Assembly: GCA_018821925.1 (NCBI GenBank)
Contig: JAHJLF010000046.1
Span: forward strand, 1 to 32,608
Reading direction: 5' to 3'
DNA: 32,608 bases
DNA from: Candidatus Edwardsbacteria bacterium
GTDB lineage: Bacteria > Edwardsbacteria > AC1 > EtOH8
Shown here: piece by piece, positions 25,052 to 31,391 of the stretch
Layout of the letters: every line of letters starts with the position of its first letter
Position numbering within the stretch: the first letter of the stretch is position 1
The notes under the pieces: generated by a model
The model's database searches: none
Seen by the model: only the letters and a program-made list of their open reading frames with translations
Told to the model about the DNA's origin: nothing
Position numbers and translations under genes: made by a program

Positions 25052-25395
25052 CCCAGGGTTTTTCGTATATTATCCAGCACCTGCCTGGCCTCCGGCACCA
25101 TAGCGAAGAATTCCTCCAGCCTGGAGCAGGGATACTCCGGGCAGTGGGCGCAGCTCTCCAGTTTTTTGGCCCGACCGCATTCTCTGATCTTACAGTTGCT
25201 GCAATGGGCAAACAGCACCGGCCCTTCGGAGGTGCAGCCATCGCAAAAGACATCCTCCGGCTTGATGTCGGCGTTGTAGATCTTGGACCAGCTGTCGGCA
25301 GTCTTCTGGCGTAATTCGGGATCGTCGTTCTGCCTGGCAATAAAGGCCGGACAAACCAAGCAATCCAGTCCGCAGAAGGAAATTCTCTTGTTCAT
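25048..25395 (-). CDS. DUF3795 cysteine-rich protein
   Basis: A 115-residue protein with 11 cysteines. The N-terminal FCGLDCLVCPAF (C8, C12, C15) is the hallmark of DUF3795 proteins, and later groups (CDGC at 51-54, CSNC at 65-68, CAHCPEYPC at 82-90) suggest bound zinc or iron-sulfur clusters. Function is unknown. It is coupled to the downstream phospholipase D-like gene by an ATGA overlap, and a 93-bp repeat lies just upstream. Confidence 0.9.
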   Translation of the reverse strand: MNKRISFCGLDCLVCPAFIARQNDDPELRQKTADSWSKIYNADIKPEDVFCDGCTSEGPVLFAHCSNCKIRECGRAKKLESCAHCPEYPCSRLEEFFAMVPEARQVLDNIRKTLG

Positions 25396-25422
25396 ATCAA
25401 TCAGATTTAATTATTACTTTTT

Positions 25423-25515
25423 GTCACCCTGAGTATAACAACCTGCACGACAAGCCGAACGGGTGACGATACCCATCCCTCAACCTGTGTTACCTCGAAG
25501 TCTCCTCGGGATGAC
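25423..25515. repeat. 93-bp palindromic-ended intergenic repeat, copy 2 (inverted)
   Basis: GTCACCCTGAG and CTCGGGATGAC form imperfect terminal repeats. The internal AAGCCGAACGGGTGAC is the reverse complement of the module in copy 1, so this copy is in the opposite orientation. It occupies the gap between the thioesterase and DUF3795 genes. Confidence 0.8.
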
Positions 25516-25551
25516 AATGCTTTGTGTTTCCTTCGGCATGCTCAGGGCAAG

Positions 25552-25572
25552 CTTTGTGTCCTTTGTGGTTAA
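25552..25572. repeat. Short repeat of the CTTTGTG...TTTGTGGTTAA type
   Basis: A 21-bp sequence (CTTTGTGTC, then CTTTGTGGTTAA) recurs closely at 27626-27645 and loosely at 27931-27951. It sits immediately downstream of the thioesterase stop. Confidence 0.6.
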
Positions 25573-25577
25573 TCGGC

Positions 25578-25994
25578 TCACTTCTTGGCCGGCCGGACCA
25601 GTTTCCCGGTGGCGCTGGCCAGGATATTCCCCTGTTGGTCTGTTATCTCCGACTCGGCCTCGACCATACGGCCCTTGTCGCTGACCACCCGGCCGGCAAG
25701 GATTACCGGCTCACCTATCTTGACCGGCTTCTTGAACCTGACGCTCAGTTCGGCCGTGACCGCCCCGCTGCCGCCTCCGCCCCTCTCGGCCCCGCCTACG
25801 GCGTGGGCCAGAGCCTCGTCCAAAAGCGTGGAGACGATGCCTCCGTGCAGTATCCCCTGCCAGCCCTGGAATTTTACCGGGGGCACGAACTCCGCCCGGC
25901 ATTGCCCGGCTTCGGGGTAGGTGAATTTTATTTGCAGGCCGTCAGGATTTTTCTTCCCGCAGGCAAAACAGAAATGATCGTCGTTAAGTTTCAT
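25578..25994 (-). CDS. PaaI family hotdog-fold thioesterase
   Basis: A 138-residue acyl-CoA thioesterase-like protein. CFACGKKNPDGLQIKF at the N-terminus and WQGILHGGIVSTLLDEALAHAV (the HGG signature) are typical of the PaaI/YbgC-like hotdog family, which hydrolyses thioesters such as acyl-CoA. The ATG at 25994 matches the family start; the frame stays open 12 codons further (26030) but would overlap the upstream lipoprotein gene. It lies 22 nt after that lipoprotein gene. Confidence 0.92.
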   Translation of the reverse strand: MKLNDDHFCFACGKKNPDGLQIKFTYPEAGQCRAEFVPPVKFQGWQGILHGGIVSTLLDEALAHAVGGAERGGGGSGAVTAELSVRFKKPVKIGEPVILAGRVVSDKGRMVEAESEITDQQGNILASATGKLVRPAKK

Positions 25995-26016
25995 TTTAAA
26001 TCGATTATAAATAGAA

Positions 26017-26334
26017 CTATTTTTTAACAACCCAAATCAATTTAATTGAATCATTTTCAAGTATCAAAGAATCCCTAAATATTGAAAATCCATAGCTGTA
26101 ATCACCAAACTTTATGCTGTCATTACTGATCGGTATATTCGATACGGACCCGTCTAAAGTATTGTAATATATAAAATGATCCGATTCCTTCACCAATATC
26201 AACTCTGCCGCAGGGATAAATTCATTGGTGGCAATTTTTATTTTATGGCTTAAGTGATATTCCTTCTTCGCACACCCCAGGTTTGCGAATATTAATAACA
26301 ATACAAATATTTTAAATATAATTTTAAGCTTCAT
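26017..26334 (-). CDS. Small AT-rich lipoprotein
   Basis: A 105-residue predicted lipoprotein with signal MKLKIIFKIFVLLLIFANLG and a cysteine directly after it (Cys21). The mature part is short and beta-rich; no family is recognised. Base composition is clearly more AT-rich than in the genes on either side. Its start lies inside the last codons of the dGTPase-like gene (11-nt overlap), so translation is probably coupled. Confidence 0.7.
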   Translation of the reverse strand: MKLKIIFKIFVLLLIFANLGCAKKEYHLSHKIKIATNEFIPAAELILVKESDHFIYYNTLDGSVSNIPISNDSIKFGDYSYGFSIFRDSLILENDSIKLIWVVKK

Positions 26335-27454
26335 GCATCCCCCGGGGAATGTCGAATTTCAGGGGCTCGGGGATGAACACCTCGTGAATGCACTTCAAGG
26401 CGTAATCGTCGGTCATCCCGGCGATGTAGTCGCCCACTATCACCGGGGCCGGAGTCTTCTCCTTCCGGTATATCTCGCTGTATTTGTCCAGGTGCCTCCC
26501 GAATCGCCGGAACAGCGGCACCGGGTCGTGGTCGTAACGCTCCTGATCCTCCCCGTATCTTTGGTAGACGCTGATCAATTCCTCAAACAGGGTCCGCAGT
26601 ATCTTCTCGCTGAACAGCCCGTATTCCTCCAGGGGCGGCGAGGTGTAGATGTTCTTCATGTTGAAATCGTACAGGGCCTTCATCAGTTGGTGGTTTTCAT
26701 CGGACAGCGAGATGCCCCCGGTGCGCTGGGTCTGGGTGATGATGTCCTTAACCAAGGTGTCGATGATCTCGCCGTTCTTGCGCCCCAGTTTCTGCTTGAT
26801 CCCTGTCGGCACCTGGTCCTCGTCCACCAGCCCGGCCCGGATGGCGTCCTCCAGATCGCGGCCCAGATAGGAGACCTTGTCGGCCATCCGGACTATGGCC
26901 CCCTCGTATGACGCCGGATATATTCCCAGCTTTTTGATGCCTTCCAGGGCCACCTTATCCGAGCGGGGCGAGATCTCCTTTTCGTATTTCTCGCCGCAGT
27001 GACAGATGATGCCGTCCCGCACCCCGTAGGTAAGGTTGAGCCCGGCCCCGTCGTTGGCCAGCTTGTCCACCACCCGCAGGGCGTACAGCTCATGATGGAA
27101 CCCGCCCTGTTCTTTGAGCAGATCCTGCAGCACCTCCTCGCCCCGGTGGCCGAATGGAGCGTGCCCCAGATCGTGCCCAAAGGCGATGGCCTGAGCCAGG
27201 TCCACGTCCAGGCCGAAGGCCCGACAGATGGCCGAGGCGATGGTGGCTACGTGCAGGGTGTGCTCCATCCGGGTGCAGACATGGTCGTTGTCCGGGGAGA
27301 AGAACACCTGGGTCTTGTGTTTCAGCCGCCGGAAGGGCATGGAATGGATAATGGCGGTCTGGTCCCGGAAATACGGACCGCGGATGTCCTCCTCGCGGGG
27401 GCGAATACGCTCGATGTAAACTTCGGGTTTCAGCGGGTTCTTCAATGTTTCCAT
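26324..27454 (-). CDS. dGTP triphosphohydrolase-like HD protein
   Basis: A 376-residue HD-domain nucleotidohydrolase. FRRLKHKTQVF, RMEHTLHVATIA (H65) and AFGHDLGHAPFGHRGE (H94, D95, H98) build the metal site, and IVRMADKVSYLGRDLEDAI supplies the second histidine-aspartate region. The family removes triphosphate from dNTPs (dGTP in the E. coli enzyme); this shorter branch is usually annotated as deoxyguanosinetriphosphate triphosphohydrolase-like. A GGAG site sits about 6 nt before the ATG at 27454. The upstream DNA is a 600-bp island of short repeats. Confidence 0.94.
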   Translation of the reverse strand: METLKNPLKPEVYIERIRPREEDIRGPYFRDQTAIIHSMPFRRLKHKTQVFFSPDNDHVCTRMEHTLHVATIASAICRAFGLDVDLAQAIAFGHDLGHAPFGHRGEEVLQDLLKEQGGFHHELYALRVVDKLANDGAGLNLTYGVRDGIICHCGEKYEKEISPRSDKVALEGIKKLGIYPASYEGAIVRMADKVSYLGRDLEDAIRAGLVDEDQVPTGIKQKLGRKNGEIIDTLVKDIITQTQRTGGISLSDENHQLMKALYDFNMKNIYTSPPLEEYGLFSEKILRTLFEELISVYQRYGEDQERYDHDPVPLFRRFGRHLDKYSEIYRKEKTPAPVIVGDYIAGMTDDYALKCIHEVFIPEPLKFDIPRGMHEA

Positions 27455-27507
27455 AATGCTCCTGTATCCATATATAAAATTCTTCCGACAAGGCCGTTCC
27501 TGTCACT

Positions 27508-27532
27508 GTCATGCCTGCGCAGGCAGGCATCC
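27508..27532. repeat. 25-bp palindrome, inverted copy
   Basis: ATGCCTGCGCAGGCAGGCAT is self-complementary across its centre except for a few bases. It is the reverse-oriented relative of the copies at 27566-27590 and 31246-31270. Confidence 0.75.
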
Positions 27533-27565
27533 AGGGGTAAACACCGGCAGAGATCAATATTTTAT

Positions 27566-27590
27566 GGATTCCTGCTTACGCAGGAATGAC
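27566..27590. repeat. 25-bp palindrome
   Basis: ATTCCTGC and GCAGGAAT flank a short centre (TTAC), followed by GAC. The copy at 31246-31270 differs only in the centre. Confidence 0.8.
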
Positions 27591-27625
27591 ACGGGGATCA
27601 GATAAAAGTAAAAACCCTTGGTGTT

Positions 27626-27645
27626 CTTTGTGTCTTTGTGGTTAA
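27626..27645. repeat. Short repeat of the CTTTGTG...TTTGTGGTTAA type
   Basis: CTTTGTGTCTTTGTGGTTAA is nearly identical to the sequence at 25552-25572; a looser relative lies at 27931-27951. Confidence 0.6.
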
Positions 27646-27654
27646 AACGATTTT

Positions 27655-27746
27655 GTCATCCTGAGTACACTTCGAGGCATAACAGTTTGTTGGATGACAA
27701 TGATCACCCATTCAACCCATCGGGCACGCAGCAATCTCAGGGTGAC
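27655..27746. repeat. 92-bp palindromic-ended intergenic repeat, copy 3
   Basis: It begins GTCATCCTGAG and ends CTCAGGGTGAC, exactly the ends of copy 1. The ACTTCGAGG segment near the left end matches the reverse complement of copy 2. Confidence 0.8.
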
Positions 27747-27756
27747 AAATAAACCG

Positions 27757-27798
27757 GATTGCTTCGTTTGAAAATCTTCGAGGCCACCTCGCAATGAC
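27757..27798. repeat. 42-bp GATTGCTTCG...CTCGCAATGAC repeat, copy 1
   Basis: It has the same ends (GATTGCTTC and CTCGCAATGAC) and exactly the same 42-bp length as the copies at 27854, 27960 and 31097. ATTGC/GCAAT form short inverted ends. Confidence 0.8.
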
Positions 27799-27802
27799 TG
27801 CT

Positions 27803-27828
27803 CCCTCGCCAAATTTATTTGGAGAGGG
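27803..27828. repeat. CCCTC...GAGGG palindrome
   Basis: CCCTCGCCAAA and TTTGGAGAGGG form an 11-bp stem with one mismatch around a 4-nt loop, followed by CTGGGGTGAGGT. Related palindromes occur at 30942-30967 and 31332-31360. Confidence 0.7.
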
Positions 27829-27853
27829 CTGGGGTGAGGTCAAATGGCCCGGG

Positions 27854-27895
27854 GATTGCTTCGTCGTTATCCTTCGATGCCTTTCTCGCAATGAC
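27854..27895. repeat. 42-bp GATTGCTTCG...CTCGCAATGAC repeat, copy 2
   Basis: Same ends and length as the other copies. The centre (TTCGATGCC) is closest to copy 4. Confidence 0.8.
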
Positions 27896-27930
27896 ACGCA
27901 TGGCCGGTAAAAGAATACAAGCCTTAGCAT

Positions 27931-27951
27931 TCTTGGCGTCTTCGCGGTTAA
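27931..27951. repeat. Diverged CTTTGTG-type repeat
   Basis: TCTTGGCGTCTTCGCGGTTAA follows the same layout as the copies at 25552 and 27626 with several changes. Confidence 0.45.
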
Positions 27952-27959
27952 GGAAAGTA

Positions 27960-28001
27960 GATTGCTTCATTTGTCAGGCCTGGGGGTTCTCTCGCAATGA
28001 C
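27960..28001. repeat. 42-bp GATTGCTTC...CTCGCAATGAC repeat, copy 3
   Basis: The ends and length match the family, but the central part differs most from the other copies. Confidence 0.75.
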
Positions 28002-28057
28002 TGTGTTAGTCCAAAGTGTAAAGAATAAAAGCCTCTGTGGTTAAAAATCTCCTTGTT

Positions 28058-29848
28058 TCATCCCGAGACGGAATAGACCTCTTCGTAGGTGGTCACCCCC
28101 TCTATCATCTTGCGCAGGGCCACCTGCTTGAGATCCATCATGCCGTCGGCGGCGATGGCCTTGTGCAGTTTGTTGATGGTGACGGTGCGGGTTAGGGCGT
28201 TCTTTATATTCTCGGTCATCTCCATCACCTCGAAGATGCCGGTGCGCCCCTTGTAGCCGGTGTTGCGGCACTCGCTGCAACCCTCGCCGTAATAAAGCTT
28301 GGATACTTTTTCATCCAGCAATTTGTTCTCGGGATCGTCCGGGGCCACCTCCCGGATAGCGCGGCAATGGGGACAGATCTTGCGCACCAGCCGCTGGGCC
28401 ACAATTCCCACCACGGTGGAGGCTATCAGGTAGTAGGGGATCCCTATGTCCATCAGCCGGATGATGGCCGAAGGCGAGTCGTTGGTGTGCAGGGTGGTCA
28501 GCACCAGGTGCCCGGTCAGGGCCGACTGGATGGCGTGATCGGCGGTCTCCTTGTCCCGGATCTCGCCCACCATGATGATGTCTGGGTCCTGGCGCAGGAT
28601 ATAGGGTAGGATGTTGGCGAACGATACCCCGGCGGTGTGCTGAACTCCTATCTGGTTGAATTCCTCGATCACCATTTCTATCGGGTCTTCGACGGTGATG
28701 ATGTTGACGTCCGGGGAGGACAGCGATTTCAGCGAGGAATACAGGGTGGTGGTCTTGCCCGATCCGGTAGGCCCGGTCACCAGAATGATGCCGTTGGGCC
28801 GGTGAATGAATGCGTTGTACAGCTGGTATTCCCGGGGATAGAAGCCCAACTGATCCAGGTCCTGCATCAGCACCTCGGGATCGAAGATGCGGATAACCAC
28901 CTTCTCGCCAAAGGCCACCGGAATGGTTGACACCCTCAGTTCCATCTCCTTGCCGCCGTAGTTGGTCTTGATCCGGCCGTCCTGGGGCCGCCGCTTCTCG
29001 GCGATGTTCATCCGGGACATGATCTTTATCCGGGATAATATCGGGGCGTGCAGGGCCCGGGGGATGGTGTAGATGTAGTGCATCACCCCGTCGATCCGCA
29101 GGCGGACGTAGGATTTATCACGCTTGGGCTCGATGTGAATATCGCTGGCCCGCTGGTCGAAGGCGTAGTGCATCAGGTATTCCACCGCGCTGGTGATGTG
29201 CTGGTCGTTGGCCTCGATCTCGTCCTGGCCCCGCAGCTTGATGTACTGCTCCAGGTTGCCCAGCTCGGTGGAAGTGATCCGCTCGGACTCGGCCGCCTGG
29301 ACCGAAGCCCTAAAGCCGTAGAACTCCCGGATGATCTTCAGCACATCGGTCTTGGAGGCCAGCACCAGGCTGACCTTGATGTTCTTGGCTATCTGCAGGC
29401 TCTCGATGTGATCCAGGTTATAGGGATCCACCACCGCCAGGGTCACCAGGGTATTGTTCTCCTCTATGGGCACCACCAGGTGCCGCATGGCATAGGGCTT
29501 GGAGATGTGCGAGGTGACCACGTCCAGCTGGAGCTTCAGGGGGTCTATCTTTTTGTACTCCATGCCGGACTCCTCGGCGACGGCCCGGGTGATGTCGTCC
29601 TCGGACAGCAGGCGCCCGCTGCCGTCGGGTATCAGCAGGTTGAACGAGGAGATGATCTCGGCCGGAGTGATGATGTTGGCGGCCTGGTACTGCCTACGGC
29701 TGGCGTTGGTCTCCTGATATTTCTGGAGTTTGGCCCGCTGGGCGTTTCCCTTAATCTGGACGTCCTTGTACTGGTCCTGGGTGATCTTCCCTTTTTTAAG
29801 GAGCACCTCCAGCACGTATTCCACGGTGAGATGGGTGGGCTTTTTCAT
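28058..29848 (-). CDS. pilB: PilB/GspE-type secretion and pilus assembly ATPase
   Basis: A 596-residue hexameric ATPase that powers type IV pilus extension or type II secretion at the inner membrane. The N-terminal region resembles the GspE/PilB N-terminal domain (about 60-180). The motor has Walker A GPTGSGKTT (359-367), the Asp box VEDPIEM (386-392), Walker B DPDIIMVGEIRD (421-432) and the His box TGHLVLTTLHTND. A zinc tetracysteine (CPHC ... CSEC) follows, as in PilB and GspE but not PilT. The gene stands alone behind its own candidate promoter, and no other pilus gene is adjacent; the prepilin peptidase is at 22288-23133. A GspE role is equally possible. Confidence 0.93.
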   Translation of the reverse strand: MKKPTHLTVEYVLEVLLKKGKITQDQYKDVQIKGNAQRAKLQKYQETNASRRQYQAANIITPAEIISSFNLLIPDGSGRLLSEDDITRAVAEESGMEYKKIDPLKLQLDVVTSHISKPYAMRHLVVPIEENNTLVTLAVVDPYNLDHIESLQIAKNIKVSLVLASKTDVLKIIREFYGFRASVQAAESERITSTELGNLEQYIKLRGQDEIEANDQHITSAVEYLMHYAFDQRASDIHIEPKRDKSYVRLRIDGVMHYIYTIPRALHAPILSRIKIMSRMNIAEKRRPQDGRIKTNYGGKEMELRVSTIPVAFGEKVVIRIFDPEVLMQDLDQLGFYPREYQLYNAFIHRPNGIILVTGPTGSGKTTTLYSSLKSLSSPDVNIITVEDPIEMVIEEFNQIGVQHTAGVSFANILPYILRQDPDIIMVGEIRDKETADHAIQSALTGHLVLTTLHTNDSPSAIIRLMDIGIPYYLIASTVVGIVAQRLVRKICPHCRAIREVAPDDPENKLLDEKVSKLYYGEGCSECRNTGYKGRTGIFEVMEMTENIKNALTRTVTINKLHKAIAADGMMDLKQVALRKMIEGVTTYEEVYSVSG

Positions 29849-29887
29849 AGACTTAAATTATTTGAGTTGCAGTTAGATGAATGAAAT

Positions 29888-29916
29888 ATTATCGCAGATA
29901 GAGGGGGAAAATGCAA
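29888..29916 (-). promoter_or_regulatory. Candidate sigma70 promoter for the pilB-type gene
   Basis: TTGCAT (29916-29911) and GATAAT (29893-29888) are 17 nt apart, close to consensus, and about 40 nt upstream of the ATG. Confidence 0.55.
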
Positions 29917-29931
29917 GGGGGGAAATGAAGG

Positions 29932-29981
29932 AGCCCGGCCATTTTTGGACGGGCTTTAGGTAAACACCTTTTTAGGGGTTT
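29932..29981 (-). terminator. Two adjacent hairpins between the unknown gene and pilB
   Basis: AGCCCGGCC/GGACGGGCT (29932-29955) and AAACACC/GGGGTTT (29962-29981) form two imperfect stems. They lie downstream of the gene at 30065 and could end its transcript, though neither has a strong T run on the minus strand. Confidence 0.4.
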
Positions 29982-30064
29982 ATCTATACCTAACGGCGAT
30001 GATAAACACTTGCCAGAAGGATATCCGCAACCTTCGTGAGTATTTACCAACGTTTTTTACAGCA

Positions 30065-30574
30065 CTACATGTTGAGCCTGTATGCGAGACTTGCAAACTC
30101 AAGTACGTCGATTCTTGCCTCCCATTCAACTTTCCTATGTTCACCCCAGAGGATTACCCCTGGAGTTATGTACGTCTTGCCCTTGACCGAGCGGGTCACA
30201 AACTCAAGGTCTGTTGCATGGATAATCTTGTGACATGCTTCTTGGAAACGAAGCTCCGTCCCCTTCCGACCATCCTGCTTGAGTGTGCCAACGGTTTTTT
30301 GGAGTAGTTGCTCGCGGTACTCAGCAGGACCGGGGCGACCAGCATCGATTCCGTTCCTAACGCACACGGCAACAGAGATCAGTTGCTTGGTAGCCTCTGA
30401 TGCCTCAAATTGGTCACGGAGAGTACGGATGGTTTCGGAATCATCAGTTTCCTCCAAGGCGAGCAGTCTGCTCGCGGAGTAAAGCACGAGGAGGTAATAG
30501 ATGTCCCTATCGATATGCTGAATATCAATGGGTAGGCCAGTCGTGCCCCAGGATTTTCTCATTTGTCTGTCCAT
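30065..30574 (-). CDS. Hypothetical protein with possible HEPN-like RX5H motif
   Basis: A 169-residue protein that I do not recognise. It is soluble and mostly helical, without a signal peptide or membrane segment. RFQEACHKIIHATDLEF contains an R-x5-H pattern of the kind found in HEPN ribonucleases, but this alone is weak evidence. The ATG at 30574 has no Shine-Dalgarno site; an ATG four codons later is possible. A consensus sigma70 promoter lies about 60 nt upstream. The gene stands alone between repeat-rich DNA and pilB, as accessory genes often do. A plus-strand frame (29999-30307) overlaps it and looks like a shadow. Confidence 0.68.
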   Translation of the reverse strand: MDRQMRKSWGTTGLPIDIQHIDRDIYYLLVLYSASRLLALEETDDSETIRTLRDQFEASEATKQLISVAVCVRNGIDAGRPGPAEYREQLLQKTVGTLKQDGRKGTELRFQEACHKIIHATDLEFVTRSVKGKTYITPGVILWGEHRKVEWEARIDVLEFASLAYRLNM

Positions 30575-30636
30575 ATTGCTAAGTCAAATAGTTATTTTTA
30601 TGCCTATACAAGTTAATTATATTCGGTAGCTGATAT

Positions 30637-30664
30637 ATTATACCATGGCGTTACTTGATGTCAA
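30637..30664 (-). promoter_or_regulatory. Consensus sigma70 promoter for the gene at 30065-30574
   Basis: TTGACA (30664-30659) and TATAAT (30642-30637) match the consensus exactly with a 16-nt spacer. The leader would be about 55-60 nt. Confidence 0.8.
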
Positions 30665-30701
30665 CGCAAAAAATTAGCTGAATGTGTGATCATTGAATAT
30701 T

Positions 30702-30745
30702 GTCACCCGTTCAACTTGCCTGGCGGGCAGTGCCCTCAGGGTGAC
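30702..30745. repeat. Truncated copy of the 93-bp repeat
   Basis: It carries only the right half: CACCCGTTCAACTTG through to CTCAGGGTGAC, matching the right part of copy 1. Confidence 0.7.
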
Positions 30746-30941
30746 AAAGCAACAATGCTGTCGAACGGCCAACCCAAGCCGGTCGTTTTGGGCGAACCAA
30801 AATGATCGGCCGGGGTATGGGGGCGATCGGCGGCATCGGACATCGGATAAAAGACATACCACAGTTAACAGATCCTGGCATTTTGTTTTCGGGTCAATGA
30901 ACTTCAGCTCGACCGCCCCCAGGACTTCCAACCTCACCCTA

Positions 30942-30967
30942 CCCTCTCCTAAGGCATTAGGAGAGGG
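30942..30967. repeat. CCCTCTCCTAA...TTAGGAGAGGG palindrome
   Basis: A perfect 11-bp inverted repeat with a 4-nt loop (GGCA), flanked by CCTCACCCTA and GTTTGGGGAGAGG. Confidence 0.8.
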
Positions 30968-31009
30968 GTTTGGGGAGAGGTGTCACAAGAGAAAGTAAGG
31001 AATGAAACT

Positions 31010-31055
31010 GGATTCCTGCTCCCCGCCTTCGCGAGGACAGGCTTCGCAGGAATGA
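31010..31055. repeat. Expanded copy of the 25-bp palindrome
   Basis: It has the same ends (GGATTCCTG and GCAGGAATGAC) as the 25-bp copies, but the centre is 21 bp longer. Like the copy at 31246-31270 it is followed by AATTGTG. Confidence 0.7.
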
Positions 31056-31096
31056 CAATTGTGCCTTTTGTGCCTTATGTGGCCAAAAAGCCCTGA

Positions 31097-31138
31097 GATT
31101 GCTTCGCCGCGATACTTCAATGCCCTTCTCGCAATGAC
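31097..31138. repeat. 42-bp GATTGCTTCG...CTCGCAATGAC repeat, copy 4
   Basis: Same length and ends as the three copies at 27757-28001, in the same orientation, 3 kb away on the other side of pilB. Confidence 0.8.
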
Positions 31139-31245
31139 ACGGCAGACAAATAAAAGAAAAAGCTTTGCGCTCTTAAGAACCACTGTTAAAAATAAGATGC
31201 GTGAACCCCGAAAAAACTGGGGCGTCTTGGCGGTTCAATAGACCT

Positions 31246-31270
31246 GGATTCCTGCCTTCGCAGGAATGAC
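31246..31270. repeat. 25-bp palindrome
   Basis: GGATTCCTGC and GCAGGAATGAC around a CTTC centre; near-identical to 27566-27590. Confidence 0.8.
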
Positions 31271-31292
31271 AATTGTGCGGCTATAAAGGTCA

Positions 31293-31312
31293 GGGCGATT
31301 GACCAATCGCCC
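31293..31312. repeat. GGGCGATT...AATCGCCC palindrome
   Basis: A perfect 8-bp inverted repeat around GACC, followed by CCTAC. This is a single copy of a separate palindrome type in the island. Confidence 0.65.
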
Positions 31313-31331
31313 CTACGGTATACGGGCATAC

Positions 31332-31360
31332 AAAAATCCCTCTCCGTTTCGGGGAGGGAT
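31332..31360 (-). terminator. Rho-independent terminator downstream of yajQ
   Basis: On the minus strand ATCCCTCCCCG and CGGAGAGGGAT form an 11-bp stem with one mismatch and a 3-nt loop, ending in TTTTTG. It resembles the CCCTC...GAGGG intergenic palindromes. A GC-only hairpin (31373-31390) lies between it and the stop codon. Confidence 0.75.
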
Positions 31361-31391
31361 CAAGGGTGAGGTCGCCCCCGCCGGGGGCGGT

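Larger units (their letters stand above)
27455..28057. other. Repeat-rich non-coding island between dGTPase-like gene and pilB
   Basis: About 600 bp without a supportable gene, made almost wholly of short repeats: two 25-bp palindromes, one 92-bp element, three 42-bp elements, a CCCTC...GAGGG palindrome and CTTTGTG-type repeats. The short open frames here translate repeat DNA. No clear promoter for the dGTPase-like gene was found. Confidence 0.75.
30575..31391. other. Repeat-rich non-coding island upstream of the unknown gene
   Basis: About 820 bp without a supportable gene. It holds the promoter at 30637-30664, a truncated 93-bp element, palindromes of several families, a 42-bp element and the yajQ terminator. 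The stretch 30746-30940 shows no feature I can name. Confidence 0.7.

Noticed and set aside
27712-27930. Open frames within the repeat islands (also 30674-30937, 30983-31183, 31059-31241)
   Set aside because: They are translations of the palindromic repeat families and cross several element boundaries.
27490-28050. CRISPR array
   Set aside because: The repeats belong to several different families with unequal spacing and internal palindromes, there are no unique spacers of even length, and no cas genes are present.
29999-30307. Plus-strand frame of 102 codons opposite the unknown gene
   Set aside because: The minus-strand frame is longer, fills the region, and has a consensus promoter; the plus frame has no ribosome site and an unconvincing protein composition.
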